A DNA stretch of 64,000 nucleotides from Phycisphaerae bacterium (lineage in GTDB: Bacteria > Planctomycetota > Phycisphaerae > UBA1845 > Fen-1342), in the NCBI GenBank assembly GCA_028277645.1, contig JANQFV010000037.1, forward strand, positions 1 through 64,000, read 5' to 3'. Numbering within the stretch: the stretch's first letter is position 1; each line of letters starts with the position of its first letter. Of this stretch, positions 33,729 through 44,895 are shown piece by piece. The notes beneath the pieces were generated by a model. It was not told where the DNA came from. It saw only the letters and a program-made list of their open reading frames with translations, and did no database searches. The translations under genes were made by a program, and so were the position numbers.

Positions 33729-34586
33729 TTAGAGCTGCTCGACCTGCCAATGCTCCATGTCGATCGGCGTTGGCCGGCCGAAAATGGTCACGATCACGCG
33801 GACCGTGCCCTTCTGCTGGTTGATCTCGTCGACCACGCCTTCGAAGTTCTCGAACGGGCCGTCCGTGACCTTCACCCGATCCCCGACCTTGAAAGCCAGA
33901 TTCGCCAGCGAGGCCGACTCTTCCGGTCGCACCGCCGCAGCCAGCATGGCCTCGACGTCGCTCAACGGCATCGGCGACGGCTTGCCGCCCGACCCGATGA
34001 AGTCGCCCACACCGGTCGTCTCTTTGATCACGAACCAGACATTTTCCGGGATGCGCCCGTCGCTGTCGGTCGCCATCTCGACGAACACGTAGCCCGGATA
34101 AAGCTTGCGATGATAGATTCGCGCACTGCCGTCACGAACGCGCTTCTCACGCAGGGTCGGCACGAGCACCCGCCCCACGTGTTCTTCGAGTTGCTCGATC
34201 TTGATCTTACGTTCGAGCGCGTCGCGAACCATGTCTTCCTTGTTCGACGCCACCCGCAGGACATACCAGTCCATGCCCGGCTGTACGAGTTCCGTGGGCT
34301 GCGCGGACTCGGGCGGAGCCGCCTGCTCGGCGGGCTCAGGCTTTGCTTTCGTCTCGACGTCAGCCTCAGCTTCGTCCGCGGCAACCGGCGCTGCTTCGGC
34401 CTCCACCGGTTCCGTCACGTCGCTGTTGGACGTAACGGCCTCCTCGGTCACGGCCGGCTGATCGGTTTGCTGTTGTTCGGTATCCGGCACCTGCGCCTCC
34501 GCGAGCTCGCTGGGGTCAGTCGTGCTCGCCTGGGCACCTGTTTCCAGTTCCGCGCCTTCCGGACGTGGTTCTTCAGCACTGCTCAT
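33729..34586 (-). CDS. nusG: Transcription elongation/termination factor NusG with an acidic N-terminal extension
   Basis: 285 aa, against about 180 for E. coli NusG. The NGN domain begins at about residue 105 (MDWYVLRVASNKEDMVRDAL), with KLYPGYVFVEM, WFVIKETTGVGDFIGSGGKPSPM and the KOW domain FKVGDRVKVTDGPFENFEGVVDEI. Residues 1-104 are rich in Glu, Ala, Pro, Gln and Thr with few basic residues, and are probably disordered. The start codon overlaps the secE stop by one base, which supports the long form, although an internal Met105 could yield a normal-sized protein. It couples RNA polymerase to ribosomes or Rho. Confidence 0.93.
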   Translation of the reverse strand: MSSAEEPRPEGAELETGAQASTTDPSELAEAQVPDTEQQQTDQPAVTEEAVTSNSDVTEPVEAEAAPVAADEAEADVETKAKPEPAEQAAPPESAQPTELVQPGMDWYVLRVASNKEDMVRDALERKIKIEQLEEHVGRVLVPTLREKRVRDGSARIYHRKLYPGYVFVEMATDSDGRIPENVWFVIKETTGVGDFIGSGGKPSPMPLSDVEAMLAAAVRPEESASLANLAFKVGDRVKVTDGPFENFEGVVDEINQQKGTVRVIVTIFGRPTPIDMEHWQVEQL

Positions 34587-35074
34587 TACGTGCTTCCGCC
34601 AAAGAATTTCTCGATCACATTGATCCGCAGTACACCAATCCCGCTGAAGAACACCATGAAGATTATGTCAACCACAAACAAGATGAGCGATAACGAGATC
34701 ACGGTGAAGATCACCACGCGCGTCGCGCCCATCACCTCCTTGCGCGTCGACCAGTTGACCTTCTTCATCTCGCCTTCGGTCGCGATCAGGAAGTTCACCG
34801 CTCCCTCGTGCCGGCCGACTAGGTAATACACGCCGTACGCCACCAGCAGCAGAAACACCACCGGAATGGAAAACCGTATGTACTCGTTCTCAGCGAACTG
34901 GAACAGTTGCATCTGCTCCGAGAGAAAGCCCGCACCGGCCAGCGCCAGCGCTCCGGTGCCCCCCACCGTACACCAGCGCACCCACTTGCCCTGCCCCGGC
35001 TTGAAGATCCGTAACGGCGAGCCGCTCCCGCTCCCGCGTGTGACATCTGTTGTTCGTTGTACTTGGTCAGCCAT
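34586..35074 (-). CDS. secE: Preprotein translocase subunit SecE
   Basis: 162 aa from MADQVQR at 35074. Three membrane segments are visible: about 35-55 (CTVGGTGALALAGAGFL), 68-88 (IRFSIPVVFLLLVAYGVYYLVG) and 125-150 (VVIFTVISLSLILFVVDIIFMVFF). Before the last lies the conserved amphipathic SecE segment FLIATEGEMKKVNWSTRKEV. The three-helix form is like that of E. coli, not the single-helix form. The stop codon overlaps the nusG start by one base. Confidence 0.93.
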   Translation of the reverse strand: MADQVQRTTDVTRGSGSGSPLRIFKPGQGKWVRWCTVGGTGALALAGAGFLSEQMQLFQFAENEYIRFSIPVVFLLLVAYGVYYLVGRHEGAVNFLIATEGEMKKVNWSTRKEVMGATRVVIFTVISLSLILFVVDIIFMVFFSGIGVLRINVIEKFFGGST

Positions 35075-35187
35075 GGGGTTCTGATGCTCCGCGCGATTCC
35101 GATTCGGATCGCTGATACGTTGCCGCACTCGCAGCTTTGGCCACTGAGCACGAATCTGATGCCACGCGCTATGCGCGGCTTATCGAC

Positions 35188-35261
35188 CAGGAGCGGAGGG
35201 ACTCGAACCCCCAACCTGCTGATTTGGAATCAGCTGCTCTGCCAAATTGAGCTACGCTCCT
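35188..35261 (-). tRNA. tRNA-Trp (CCA)
   Basis: A 74-nt cloverleaf: acceptor AGGAGCG/CGCTCCT, D arm GCTC/GAGC, anticodon stem GCTGA/TCAGC, loop TTCCAAA with anticodon CCA, T arm GGGGG-TTCGAGT-CCCTC, discriminator G. It lies between rpmG and secE, the classical position for tRNA-Trp. Confidence 0.97.
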
Positions 35262-35331
35262 TCAGCCATGCACGCCACGCAGCGAGCCCTGTCCACCGCG
35301 TGGCGCAAGTTCGGGTGTTCCCGACTGGCGC

Positions 35332-35499
35332 TTACTTGCGCTTAATCTTGTGGACCGTCCGCTTGCGCAAACGGGGGCTGTACTTCTTCAGTTGCAGCTT
35401 GGGCACGCCGCCCTGCACATTTACGTTCGTCCGGTAGTTCAGGTCGCCTGTCTCAGTGCACTGCAACCAAACCCACTCGCGTTTCTGAGCCTTGGCCAT
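35332..35499 (-). CDS. rpmG: 50S ribosomal protein L33
   Basis: 55 aa, missed by the ORF track for length: MAKAQKREWVWLQCTETGDL, then NYRT and the basic tail YSPRLRKRTVHKIKRK. Only one cysteine is present, so this is the zinc-free (C-minus) form. Gene order tuf-rpmG-tRNA-Trp-secE supports the call. Confidence 0.95.
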   Translation of the reverse strand: MAKAQKREWVWLQCTETGDLNYRTNVNVQGGVPKLQLKKYSPRLRKRTVHKIKRK

Positions 35500-35535
35500 T
35501 CCTGCGCTCCCGCGATACTGCCTATGACATCAGTA

Positions 35536-35566
35536 GCGGCCGGAGCCGTTGAAGCAGACCGGCCGC
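35536..35566 (-). other. Hairpin between tuf and rpmG
   Basis: GCGGCCGG and CCGGCCGC form an 8-bp perfect stem around a 15-base loop. There is no T run on either strand, so it may be a processing site or weak attenuator and not a full terminator. Confidence 0.35.
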
Positions 35567-35608
35567 CACATTCCCTGATTCCCGTTATTACCGCCGCCGC
35601 GCTGCCAG

Positions 35609-36847
<1,239 letters not shown>

Positions 36848-36983
36848 TGATGCTCTCCACTCGTAGCCCGGGGTGCTCACACACCCGGGCCCGCCCGACA
36901 GGCGGCCTTCTCAACATGTCTTCCGTTTCAATCCTGACGTCAATTCCGCGCCCGGTCCCGAAACCGACCCGTAGCGTCCATAT

Positions 36984-37055
36984 AGCTGCTGATGGGGATT
37001 GAACCCATGACCTCCTCCTTACCAAGGAGGCGCTCTACCACTGAGCTACAGCAGC
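36984..37055 (-). tRNA. tRNA-Thr (GGT)
   Basis: A 72-nt cloverleaf: acceptor GCTGCTG/CAGCAGC, D arm GCTC/GAGC, anticodon stem CCTCC/GGAGG, loop TTGGTAA with anticodon GGT, T arm ATGGG-TTCAATC-CCCAT. First gene of the tuf cluster, as in many bacteria. Confidence 0.97.
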
Positions 37056-37131
37056 ATGTGATCCACGGACGGTACGTCGGGAACCGCCGACAGGCATACG
37101 CCTTAGGCCGCTTGCGCGAGCCGGAACGGGC

Positions 37132-37161
37132 ATTCTAAGCACGTTCACCAAACGTTGTCAA
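37132..37161 (-). promoter_or_regulatory. Strong sigma-70-type promoter of the tRNA-Thr-tuf cluster
   Basis: On the minus strand TTGACA and TAGAAT are separated by 18 bases, with an A/T-rich stretch just upstream of the -35 box (AATTTTTGGTT). Transcription would start about 80 bases before tRNA-Thr. Confidence 0.8.
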
Positions 37162-37258
37162 AACCAAAAATTGTCCGACAATCACGCCGAAGTAATAATA
37201 CTTGAGGCGGTCGCACCCCTCCTGGCTACAGCATTATCGGCCGCCGGAGCACACGTAC

Positions 37259-37792
37259 ATGACGGACAAACGCCAACGCGCACTCTCCGAACTGCCGCAC
37301 CGCGTCCGCGACGAAGTGCAGCACCTGCCCGACCGTCTGCGCGACCTCCGAGAGGGGTTTCGGAAGGACCCCAGCGTCTTCCTCTCCTCCCGTCTCGTGC
37401 GACTTGGCTTGGTACTGCTCCTCGCAGTCCTCGCCATCTTCGTTGTCAACTGGTTCATCGGCGGACTCACCCCATCCACCGGCGCCGGACGTTTCGAGGA
37501 GCCGACCCCTTGGGCCACGCTCTACGTCGCCTGCACGAACCCGGACTGCCTCGCCCATTCCAACATGCAGGTAACTATGGATTTTGATCAATGGCCTCTC
37601 ACCTGCGAGAAGTGCGAACAGCAGACAGTCTACCGTGCGACCCGTTGCGCCGTATGCCGTGATTGGTACGCCCAGCAAGCAGGACAAGCGGACGAATGCC
37701 CCCACTGCGAGGTCCGCGCTCACCAACGCGCTGCCGAGCAAACCCCCGACCGCCCCCAACAGACCGGCGACGACGCCCAGGACCCCTGGTAA
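37259..37792 (+). CDS. Membrane-anchored zinc-ribbon protein, unknown
   Basis: 177 aa from the ATG at 37259 (MTDKRQRAL). A charged N-terminus is followed by one membrane helix (LGLVLLLAVLAIFVVNWFIGG, about 48-68). The C-terminal part has four C-x-x-(x-x)-C pairs: CTNPDC, CEKC, CAVC and CPHC, so probably two zinc ribbons. The tail is hydrophilic and Gln/Asp-rich. It is divergent from the tuf cluster. No family function is recognised. Confidence 0.7.
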   Translation: MTDKRQRALSELPHRVRDEVQHLPDRLRDLREGFRKDPSVFLSSRLVRLGLVLLLAVLAIFVVNWFIGGLTPSTGAGRFEEPTPWATLYVACTNPDCLAHSNMQVTMDFDQWPLTCEKCEQQTVYRATRCAVCRDWYAQQAGQADECPHCEVRAHQRAAEQTPDRPQQTGDDAQDPW

Positions 37793-37832
37793 ACGCACAC
37801 GCACGGGAAGCGAGTCCCCACCCCCAAACCCT

Positions 37833-37861
37833 CTTCTCTGCGCCCTCTGTGCCTCTGTGGT
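37833..37861. repeat. 29-bp dispersed repeat, copy 2
   Basis: Identical over 29 bases to 30102-30130 and, like it, located just past the end of a gene. Confidence 0.8.
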
Positions 37862-37880
37862 GAAACCCCGAAGCAAGAGC

Positions 37881-37908
37881 CCCGCGCGGTTCAAGAGAAC
37901 CGTGCGGG
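37881..37908. terminator. Hairpin between two convergent genes
   Basis: CCCGCGCGGTTC and GAACCGTGCGGG form a 12-bp stem (one G-U) with an AAGA loop, between the zinc-ribbon gene and the leftward gene ending at 37943. No T run follows on either strand, so it is a hairpin of unproven terminator activity. Confidence 0.45.
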
Positions 37909-37942
37909 ACCTCGCTAAACCAATTCGACTCGCAGAGCCGCG

Positions 37943-39889
37943 CTACAGCGCGACCGGCTCCTCTACCGGGGCCGCGGCCTGCGCTTCATCGTCCTCGGTC
38001 GTCGGGCTCGACTTCGGCTTCGGCGGCTCCTGGTAGTTCGTCAGCGTCGTACAGTACGCCTGCCGACCGTCGAACGTCGTCACCGAGCAGGTCGACTTAA
38101 AGAAGTCGAGCTCTTTGCACACGTTCCCGGCCTTGGTAAGGATGCCGAGCAAGCCGCTAAGCATCGGATTGTTGCTGACGTCCGGCATCATCCGCATACC
38201 GAAGGCAATCGCCGGCAGTATCTGACCGAGTTGCTCGCCCAGTTTGGACAGGTCCTGGAAACTGAATGCAACCACCTGCGCCGACAAGGGCAAACCTTCC
38301 GCCAGAAACCGCTCGTTCTTGGTGAAGTTGTCGGCCTGTCCCGCGCCGGCCTCGAGCGCCGACGTGACGATCTCGGGACCGTTGCCGATGAACAGGTGCC
38401 CGCCTTTGATGCCGAAGATGGGCCGCCCCAGCCCCGGAATCATCGCGAACATCGGCGGCAAAATGACGCGTTTGAAACCTTCCGCGCCTTCGAGCTCGGC
38501 ATCTTCCACGCCCCCATTCTGCTCGACGAGCAGCGAGTCCAGCAGCACGCAAAGCTGCTGTAGCGCCGCGTTCGCCTTCTCCTCGTCGCTCACCTTCAGA
38601 ATCCACACCGAACCGGGCAGGAACGGCGTCGGAATCGGCGCCGAGAACGTCGCCATCGAACCATCGATCCACGACAGCAGGTCTTGCTCCACATCGATCG
38701 GCATCTCCGCCCGCACGGCGTCCCACTGGGCGATCATCTCGTCGCCTTCGGGCACCTCGTCGCGTACGAAACGAATCGCCTCCGTGTACAGTGCGTGCAG
38801 ATCGATTCCGCTGTTAACGCTGACGTCAGTCGCGATGGCCGGGATGTACTTCAACGGCTGCTTCAGCGGCGGATTGGAGTAGAACACCTTATACAGCGGC
38901 CGCGACTTCGCATCGTCGCGTAGCAGCACGATTTCCTCGGTGCGAGTCTGCAATCCGTCCGTGGACGACACACCCGCGACGTATTCCCAGATGTCCAGCG
39001 CATCGACGATCTTCGGCAGGAAACCGAGCGGGTTGGGGGCCGGCTCGCCTTCGACCGCAGGCGCCTCGGCCGCTGCCGCCGCCGCGCCCATTTCGGCGAA
39101 CGCCCGCCCCTGCTCCATCAGCTTGCCGACTTCGATGAAGTACATGCTGTCTGCGCCGTCCGGCAACTGCGCAAACGCCTTCTTGAAGCGCTCCGTGCTG
39201 GCCAGAGTGGCCTCGGCACCGCCTTCGCCGTCCAGCAGGGCCAGCACCTGGTCCGCCATGGACGAGCCGATGCCTAGCAGCAGTACGTCGCCGTGCCGCG
39301 CGAGCGTGAGCTTGACCGGCACCACGCCCCCGGCCACCGTGATGCGCTTGATCACACACTCCGCCCGTTTCTCCGTCGCGACGTCAAACGTCTCCGGCGG
39401 CGCGAGCCCAACCAGATTATCCAGCACCGCGCTGAGACCTTCGTAGTCCGCATCGAGCTGGCCGGCGGTCGGAATCAGCAGATATACAAAGTCCGCCCCA
39501 AATGGCGGCGCCAGACGCATCGCGAACGTGAACTCCTGGCCGGCCAATCCCGCCCATTCGACGCCCGCGGCCAGATCGGTGATCTTTTGCCACTGCTCGT
39601 CAAACGCCTCGATATCGCCGCCATTCTCCTTGATCGCCCCGCGAATCATGCGGCGGATGTCGCGGTCGAAGTTCTGCTTGCAGATCGCATCCCAGACGCG
39701 CTCGAACTGCTCGGTCACGAACGACATGCCGTCGTGGTTGCGCGTGTGGACGCAAATCATCGAGTCGGCCGGCACCGCCCGCGAAAGCTTATACGCGCTG
39801 ATGTCTGCCTTGGTGCTGGTCGCCAGAGCACACAGGCCCACGAGCATCGCTGCTCCCAGGCGCCAACCAAGCCGAACGGAACTAGTCAT
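37943..39889 (-). CDS. Large exported protein of unknown function (DUF3352-like)
   Basis: 648 aa from the ATG at 39889, which has AAGGAG upstream and leads into a signal peptide (GWRLGAAMLVGLCALATSTKA). The body alternates beta-rich and helical segments without enzyme motifs (VPADSMICVHTRNHDGMSF at the start; LPDGADSMYFIEVGKLMEQG; GHLFIGNGPEIVTSALEAG). The general look, with a protein-wide PxxxxxxVxVxN start and repeated 'is the score zero' type domains, resembles DUF3352 proteins of planctomycetes, but this is a weak match. The C-terminus is Pro/Glu-rich. Confidence 0.6.
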   Translation of the reverse strand: MTSSVRLGWRLGAAMLVGLCALATSTKADISAYKLSRAVPADSMICVHTRNHDGMSFVTEQFERVWDAICKQNFDRDIRRMIRGAIKENGGDIEAFDEQWQKITDLAAGVEWAGLAGQEFTFAMRLAPPFGADFVYLLIPTAGQLDADYEGLSAVLDNLVGLAPPETFDVATEKRAECVIKRITVAGGVVPVKLTLARHGDVLLLGIGSSMADQVLALLDGEGGAEATLASTERFKKAFAQLPDGADSMYFIEVGKLMEQGRAFAEMGAAAAAAEAPAVEGEPAPNPLGFLPKIVDALDIWEYVAGVSSTDGLQTRTEEIVLLRDDAKSRPLYKVFYSNPPLKQPLKYIPAIATDVSVNSGIDLHALYTEAIRFVRDEVPEGDEMIAQWDAVRAEMPIDVEQDLLSWIDGSMATFSAPIPTPFLPGSVWILKVSDEEKANAALQQLCVLLDSLLVEQNGGVEDAELEGAEGFKRVILPPMFAMIPGLGRPIFGIKGGHLFIGNGPEIVTSALEAGAGQADNFTKNERFLAEGLPLSAQVVAFSFQDLSKLGEQLGQILPAIAFGMRMMPDVSNNPMLSGLLGILTKAGNVCKELDFFKSTCSVTTFDGRQAYCTTLTNYQEPPKPKSSPTTEDDEAQAAAPVEEPVAL

Positions 39890-40138
39890 CGTGATTCTCC
39901 TTCTCATCGATTCTTGCCCGAGCGCCGCGTGTGGGTCCGCCAGCGCCTGCCTCCATATTCGCGTGCCGCGGGCTGCCGCTGGCAACGTGCCGCGCAGCCT
40001 GCAAACGACCGCGTCATCATATCGTTCATCTCGACCCCTGGGACCGATTCCGCGCAGACAAAGACAGGTACGTGCAATTTCCGACAGGACGGGGCCTTGG
40101 TGGTCGCGAAGTGCCCGAATCCCCCAGTCCTTTAATCC

Positions 40139-42217
40139 CTACCGTTTCCTTTTCTGCGGCCGACGATGTTGCCCCTGCGGCTGCCAGGACTTCTTCTCCC
40201 GCTTCTTCAAGCCTTCTTTGGGACGCGCGTCAGCGACAGCCACCTTCAACTCCGGCGAGTCTTTGAGCTCCTTGATGTGATCACGCAGCGCTGCCGCCTT
40301 CTCGAAGTCCAGCTCTTCGGCCGCCTGGAGCATCTCCTGTTCGAGTTGCCGGATCAGCTCGTCGCGGTCATAGTCCCCCTCATCCGCGTGAACGGCCTCC
40401 CGCACGCGCCGCATCGCCGCCACTTCGCCGATCAGACTGTTGCGAATCTCCTTCCGCACCGTGTCTGGCGTGATGCCGTGCTCCTCGTTGTACTTGAGCT
40501 GGATCTCGCGACGGCGCTCCGTCTCATCGATTGCCTGCCGCATCGCCTTGGTCGTCTTGTCCGCATAGAGGACGACCGTCGCGTCCACGTTTCGGGCACA
40601 GCGTCCAATCATCTGGATCAACGACGTTGCACTCCGCAGGAAACCCTCCTTGTCCGCATCCAGAATTGCCACCAGCGACACTTCCGGCAGGTCCAGCCCT
40701 TCGCGCAACAGATTGACACCCACCAGCACATCGAAATTGCCCACGCGCAGGTCGCGCAAGATCTCAACGCGCTCCAATGTGTCGATCTCGCTGTGCAGGT
40801 AGCGCCCCCGCAAGCCCGCCTGCTGCAAGTATGTCGAAAGATCCTCCGCCAACCGCTTAGTCAACGTGGTGATCAACACACGCTGCCCAGCCGCAACGCG
40901 CTCCTGGCAACGCTCCAACAGATCGGGCACTTGTCCGCGCGCCGGACATACTTCAATCGCCGGATCAACCAGGCCGGTCGGTCGAATAATCTGCTCGACG
41001 ATTTCGCCGCCCGTCGCCTCCAGCTCATACGGCCCCGGCGTGGCGCTGACGAACAGCACCTTCTTCCACATCTGCTCGAACTCTTCGAACCGCATCGGGC
41101 GGTTGTCCAGGCAACTCGGCAGCCGGAACCCGTGCTCTACCAGCACCTGCTTGCGATTGCGGTCGCCGACGAACATCGCCCCGATCTGCGGAATTGTCAC
41201 GTGCGACTCGTCAACAATCAGCAGGAAATCCTCGGGAAAGTAATCCACGAGCGTATACGGCTTTGCACCCGCCGGCGTCCCGTTCAGATGTCGCGTATAA
41301 TTCTCGATCCCGCTGCAATATCCGACCTCGACCAGCATCTCCATGTCGTACTTGGTCCGCGCCAGCAACCGCTGCGCTTCTAGCAGCTTGCCCTGATGCC
41401 GTAACTGCATCACGCGCTCATCCAGCTCCGCGTTGATCGACTGCACCGCCTGCTGCACGCTCTCCTCCGGCAGCACATAGTGCACCGCCGGATAGATGAA
41501 CACCTCGTTCCGCTCTTGCAGTGTGCTCCCCGTCAGCGGGTTGATGTACGCGATCCGTTCCACCGTATCGCCGAACAGCTCGATGCGGATCGCGTATTCT
41601 TCGTGCGCAGGTGCAACCTCCACCACGTCACCCCGCACGCGAAAAGTCCCGCGCTTCAGCTCCGTATCGTTGCGGTCGTATTGCAGCCGCACAAACTTCC
41701 GCAGCAACTCGTCACGCTCCTGCTCCGCCCCCACGCGGACCTGAATCACGCTCGCTTTGTATTCGTCCGGCGACCCCAGTCCGAAAATGCATGACACGCT
41801 CGCGACCACGACCACATCCGGCCGCGACACCACCGAGCTCGTCGCCGCCAGCCGCAGCCGATCCAGATCGTCATTGCGCGACGCGTCCTTCTCGATATAG
41901 ATGTCGCGCTGCGGAATGTATGCCTCAGGCTGGTAGTAGTCGTAGTAACTGACAAAGTACTCCGCGGCGTTGTGCGGCAACAGCTCGCGAAACTCCTCGA
42001 AGAGCTGCGCCGCCAGCGTCTTGTTATGCGAGATGATCAACGTCGGAACACCGAGCCGCGCGATCACGTGCGCCATCGTGAACGTCTTGCCTGATCCCGT
42101 GACCCCCATCAACGTCTGCCGCGCCGCCCCCGCCTGAAAGCGCTCGACGATCCGCGCGATCGCCTCCGGCTGATCACCCCGCGGCTGAAACTCACTGACA
42201 ATCTGAAAGTCCGCCAT
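40139..42217 (-). CDS. uvrB: Excinuclease ABC subunit B
   Basis: 692 aa, the damage-verifying helicase of nucleotide-excision repair. Walker A GVTGSGKT (38-45), the DNA-clamping beta-hairpin region [30 protein letters not shown]-type motif ([10 protein letters not shown]), helicase motifs V and VI ([36 protein letters not shown]) and a C-terminal UVR motif ([31 protein letters not shown]) are all present. It starts 27 bases after the TPR gene and may share its transcript. The lysine/arginine-rich tail is longer than usual. Confidence 0.97.
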   Translation of the reverse strand: MADFQIVSEFQPRGDQPEAIARIVERFQAGAARQTLMGVTGSGKTFTMAHVIARLGVPTLIISHNKTLAAQLFEEFRELLPHNAAEYFVSYYDYYQPEAYIPQRDIYIEKDASRNDDLDRLRLAATSSVVSRPDVVVVASVSCIFGLGSPDEYKASVIQVRVGAEQERDELLRKFVRLQYDRNDTELKRGTFRVRGDVVEVAPAHEEYAIRIELFGDTVERIAYINPLTGSTLQERNEVFIYPAVHYVLPEESVQQAVQSINAELDERVMQLRHQGKLLEAQRLLARTKYDMEMLVEVGYCSGIENYTRHLNGTPAGAKPYTLVDYFPEDFLLIVDESHVTIPQIGAMFVGDRNRKQVLVEHGFRLPSCLDNRPMRFEEFEQMWKKVLFVSATPGPYELEATGGEIVEQIIRPTGLVDPAIEVCPARGQVPDLLERCQERVAAGQRVLITTLTKRLAEDLSTYLQQAGLRGRYLHSEIDTLERVEILRDLRVGNFDVLVGVNLLREGLDLPEVSLVAILDADKEGFLRSATSLIQMIGRCARNVDATVVLYADKTTKAMRQAIDETERRREIQLKYNEEHGITPDTVRKEIRNSLIGEVAAMRRVREAVHADEGDYDRDELIRQLEQEMLQAAEELDFEKAAALRDHIKELKDSPELKVAVADARPKEGLKKREKKSWQPQGQHRRPQKRKR

Positions 42218-42244
42218 TGCCCGTCCAGGTCTGTTTCGAGCGGC

Positions 42245-44893
42245 CTATTGCTCCATCTTCCGCTGCGCCTCTGCGAGCAGCGCCACGAACTTCGGTTTCC
42301 AATCGACTCCACCCATTTCCGGATGCCACACCCGTTCCTGCGTTATCGCCTGCACGACGTCGCCCGCCGCACCTTCACGCAGTCTTAGCGACAACCAATT
42401 GTAGCGAGCTTCCCAATAGCGCTCCGGCGCTCGCTTGCGCAGGTTGGTCTCGCTCAGTAGCAACGCCCACGCTTCGCGCGCCTGGCCGATCTGTTCCGCC
42501 GTCACACCGTCGCCGAGCCGCGCCGTAACCACGCGCGCCCGCATTAGCCGCAGATCCCCGGACTCAGGCTGCTCCGCCAGCAGTTCATCGACCAGGGCAC
42601 TCGCCTCATCCAGGCGCCCCGCCAGTCGCAACATGTCTGCCCGCCCTAGTCGCACCGCACGCAACTCCGCCTGCCCCCGCGAGTGTCGCCGCAACCATTC
42701 CTCGAACGCCGTCAGCACATCCACCGTCGCGGCGGCCAGTCGTGCCGCCGCCCTGACGTTACCGGTCGCGACATGCCGATCTACCGCCGCACGCATGTCG
42801 CGTGTCAGGTCCGTCAGGATCGCCCCCGCCTGCTCAGGCTCCGCGTTGCCCACAAACGCACTCAGTAGCTCCGCCGCGCTCTCATACTGTCCCAACCGCT
42901 GATGGGTTCGAATACGTGCCGCCAGCAACGGTCCTACCAGTTCCACCGACAGGGCACCGGGATCAACCTGCCGCAACGCGTCCAGCGCCCCCACCGCATC
43001 ATCAATCTCCGCATTCATGAGCAACTCTGCCGCCGCGATTCGCGCCCGCACTGCCCAACTGCCGGCTGCGCCCGCTTCCGTCGCCTGCCGTCGTTCTGTC
43101 GCCAACGCGTACTTCAATAGACGCCCCACCACGCGCAGGGCTTCTTCCCGATAGGCGTCACTCGAAAGCGAATTACGTAAGCTCTCCAACACCCGGCGCT
43201 CACACACGACCTGCCGGTATTGCGCCTCTTCCCACCGCGGCGACGACCGGCTCACCTTGCCGAACTGTCGCGCCGCTGCTTCATGCTGCCCCGCCAGCTC
43301 CAGTGCGACCGGTAGCAACCACTCGGCCCGCTCGCGCTCGGAATGGTCGGCGTAGTTCTCCAGCAAATTCCGCAACGATGCCGCCAGGCGTTCGTAGTCC
43401 TCGGCGCGCCTGCGTTGTTCGGCGATCTCACCCCACAACTGGAATGCGAGCGTCGCCGCCCGCGGCGCGTCAACGTGATTCCGGTAACGTGTGGCCAGCT
43501 CCCTAAACGTTTGCGCCGCCGCGACCTTCTCTTCCATGAGAAACTGGCAACGCCCCAGCTCGAACAGCAGCGCACCGATCAGCTCTTTGTCCTGCGTCTC
43601 ACGCGCCAACGCGATCTCGAGTCGTTTCAGCGCGCCTGCATGATCACCGTCTGCCGCCAGCACCCCGGCCGAGTACAACAGTTCCGTTGCCGACAGCTCC
43701 GCCGGCGGCGCGTCGAGCGCCACGGCCGACCCGACGTACAACCGCGTCAGATCATGCCAGGGCGCACCCAGTTGCGCCAAGCGACGCATGCGCAGCAATC
43801 CCCGTTCGCGCACCTGCTGCGCCTGCCGGCGAACCGTCGCGTGCGCAGCGTCCGTGGAAGCAGCACGCCGCAATGTGTCTGCCTGCAACAGATAACTGTA
43901 CGCGTCGAGCAGGTGCGCAAAGTTGTAGTAGAACCGCAGCGGCATGTCCTCCGGCCTCAGCTTGCGGAGGTCCTTTTGCACCAGTGGCTCCAATACCCCG
44001 CGCGCATCGGCATGCCGCTCGCCATGCATGTTGCAGAGCGCCCATTCGCAGCGCGTCTGCGCGTCGACCATCAGTCCGGGGTTCGATTCGAGCGCCGTTT
44101 GAAATGCGCGTTCCGCATCACCCAGGCGACCCAGGTCACGCTGCGCCATGGCCAGCGCCATGTAACAGAGGCCGCGCGACGTTCCCAGCCGCCCCCACTC
44201 GATCAGTGTCTGAAATTTTCCTTTCGCGTCACGCAACCGGCGACGCTTCTCCGAAGGCTCTTCCGCCAGCATCGACAGGTAGTACTCGCACCAACCCCAG
44301 TTCAATGTAAGCTCGCGATAACTTCCATGCACTCGATCGTACACGCCCGCAGCCAGCAACTCTTCCTCCCGCCGTTCAACTCCACGCATCAGCGGGTCCA
44401 ACGTCGCGGCGGCCCGCGTATACTGATCCGCGGCACGTTCCAGCAACGTGGTCAGCCGCTCCCGATTAACGCGCTGGCCCAGCGTAATAACCAGCTCATC
44501 GACCAGCGGCGCCGCCCAGCCGCTGAGCACAACACCGCCACACTCGATCCGCAATTCCGCCAGCCGGACGCGATCGGAAAGCAGTCCCGCGCGCGCGACC
44601 CCTTCGAGTAACGTCAGCGCCGTCTCGTAGTGTGCAGCCGCCCGGCTGTACGCCGCATCACGTGCTGACCTCTCCGATGCCAGTCGCCCCCGCACAGCGT
44701 ACGCTCGGGCGAGCAGGCGCTCTTCGTTCAAACCGCGGGGCGGTTGGAGCTTCGCCTCCAGCACTTCCGTCATGCCGCGCTCAACCGCCTCGCGCAGCTC
44801 CTCGGAAATTGGCGGTTCCTGCCCCCAGACGGCGGGCACGCAGAGCAGCAGTGCGAGCCCCACCCACAGTCGATGCTCTGCCACACATGCCAT
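42245..44893 (-). CDS. Exported TPR-repeat protein of the ExbB/ExbD/VWA cluster
   Basis: 882 aa. A signal peptide (VGLALLLCVPAVWGQ) is followed by helical repeats over nearly the whole length, several TPR-like (MALAMAQRDLGRLGDAERAFQTALESNPG; AGVLAADGDHAGALKRLEIALARE; GALLFELGRCQFLMEEKVAAAQTFRELATRY). Rich in Ala, Leu and Arg, with no enzyme motif. It follows the second ExbD after two bases, so translation is probably coupled. It is the likely periplasmic partner or scaffold of that motor-type complex (inference). Confidence 0.82.
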   Translation of the reverse strand: MACVAEHRLWVGLALLLCVPAVWGQEPPISEELREAVERGMTEVLEAKLQPPRGLNEERLLARAYAVRGRLASERSARDAAYSRAAAHYETALTLLEGVARAGLLSDRVRLAELRIECGGVVLSGWAAPLVDELVITLGQRVNRERLTTLLERAADQYTRAAATLDPLMRGVERREEELLAAGVYDRVHGSYRELTLNWGWCEYYLSMLAEEPSEKRRRLRDAKGKFQTLIEWGRLGTSRGLCYMALAMAQRDLGRLGDAERAFQTALESNPGLMVDAQTRCEWALCNMHGERHADARGVLEPLVQKDLRKLRPEDMPLRFYYNFAHLLDAYSYLLQADTLRRAASTDAAHATVRRQAQQVRERGLLRMRRLAQLGAPWHDLTRLYVGSAVALDAPPAELSATELLYSAGVLAADGDHAGALKRLEIALARETQDKELIGALLFELGRCQFLMEEKVAAAQTFRELATRYRNHVDAPRAATLAFQLWGEIAEQRRRAEDYERLAASLRNLLENYADHSERERAEWLLPVALELAGQHEAAARQFGKVSRSSPRWEEAQYRQVVCERRVLESLRNSLSSDAYREEALRVVGRLLKYALATERRQATEAGAAGSWAVRARIAAAELLMNAEIDDAVGALDALRQVDPGALSVELVGPLLAARIRTHQRLGQYESAAELLSAFVGNAEPEQAGAILTDLTRDMRAAVDRHVATGNVRAAARLAAATVDVLTAFEEWLRRHSRGQAELRAVRLGRADMLRLAGRLDEASALVDELLAEQPESGDLRLMRARVVTARLGDGVTAEQIGQAREAWALLLSETNLRKRAPERYWEARYNWLSLRLREGAAGDVVQAITQERVWHPEMGGVDWKPKFVALLAEAQRKMEQ

Positions 44894-44895
44894 CG

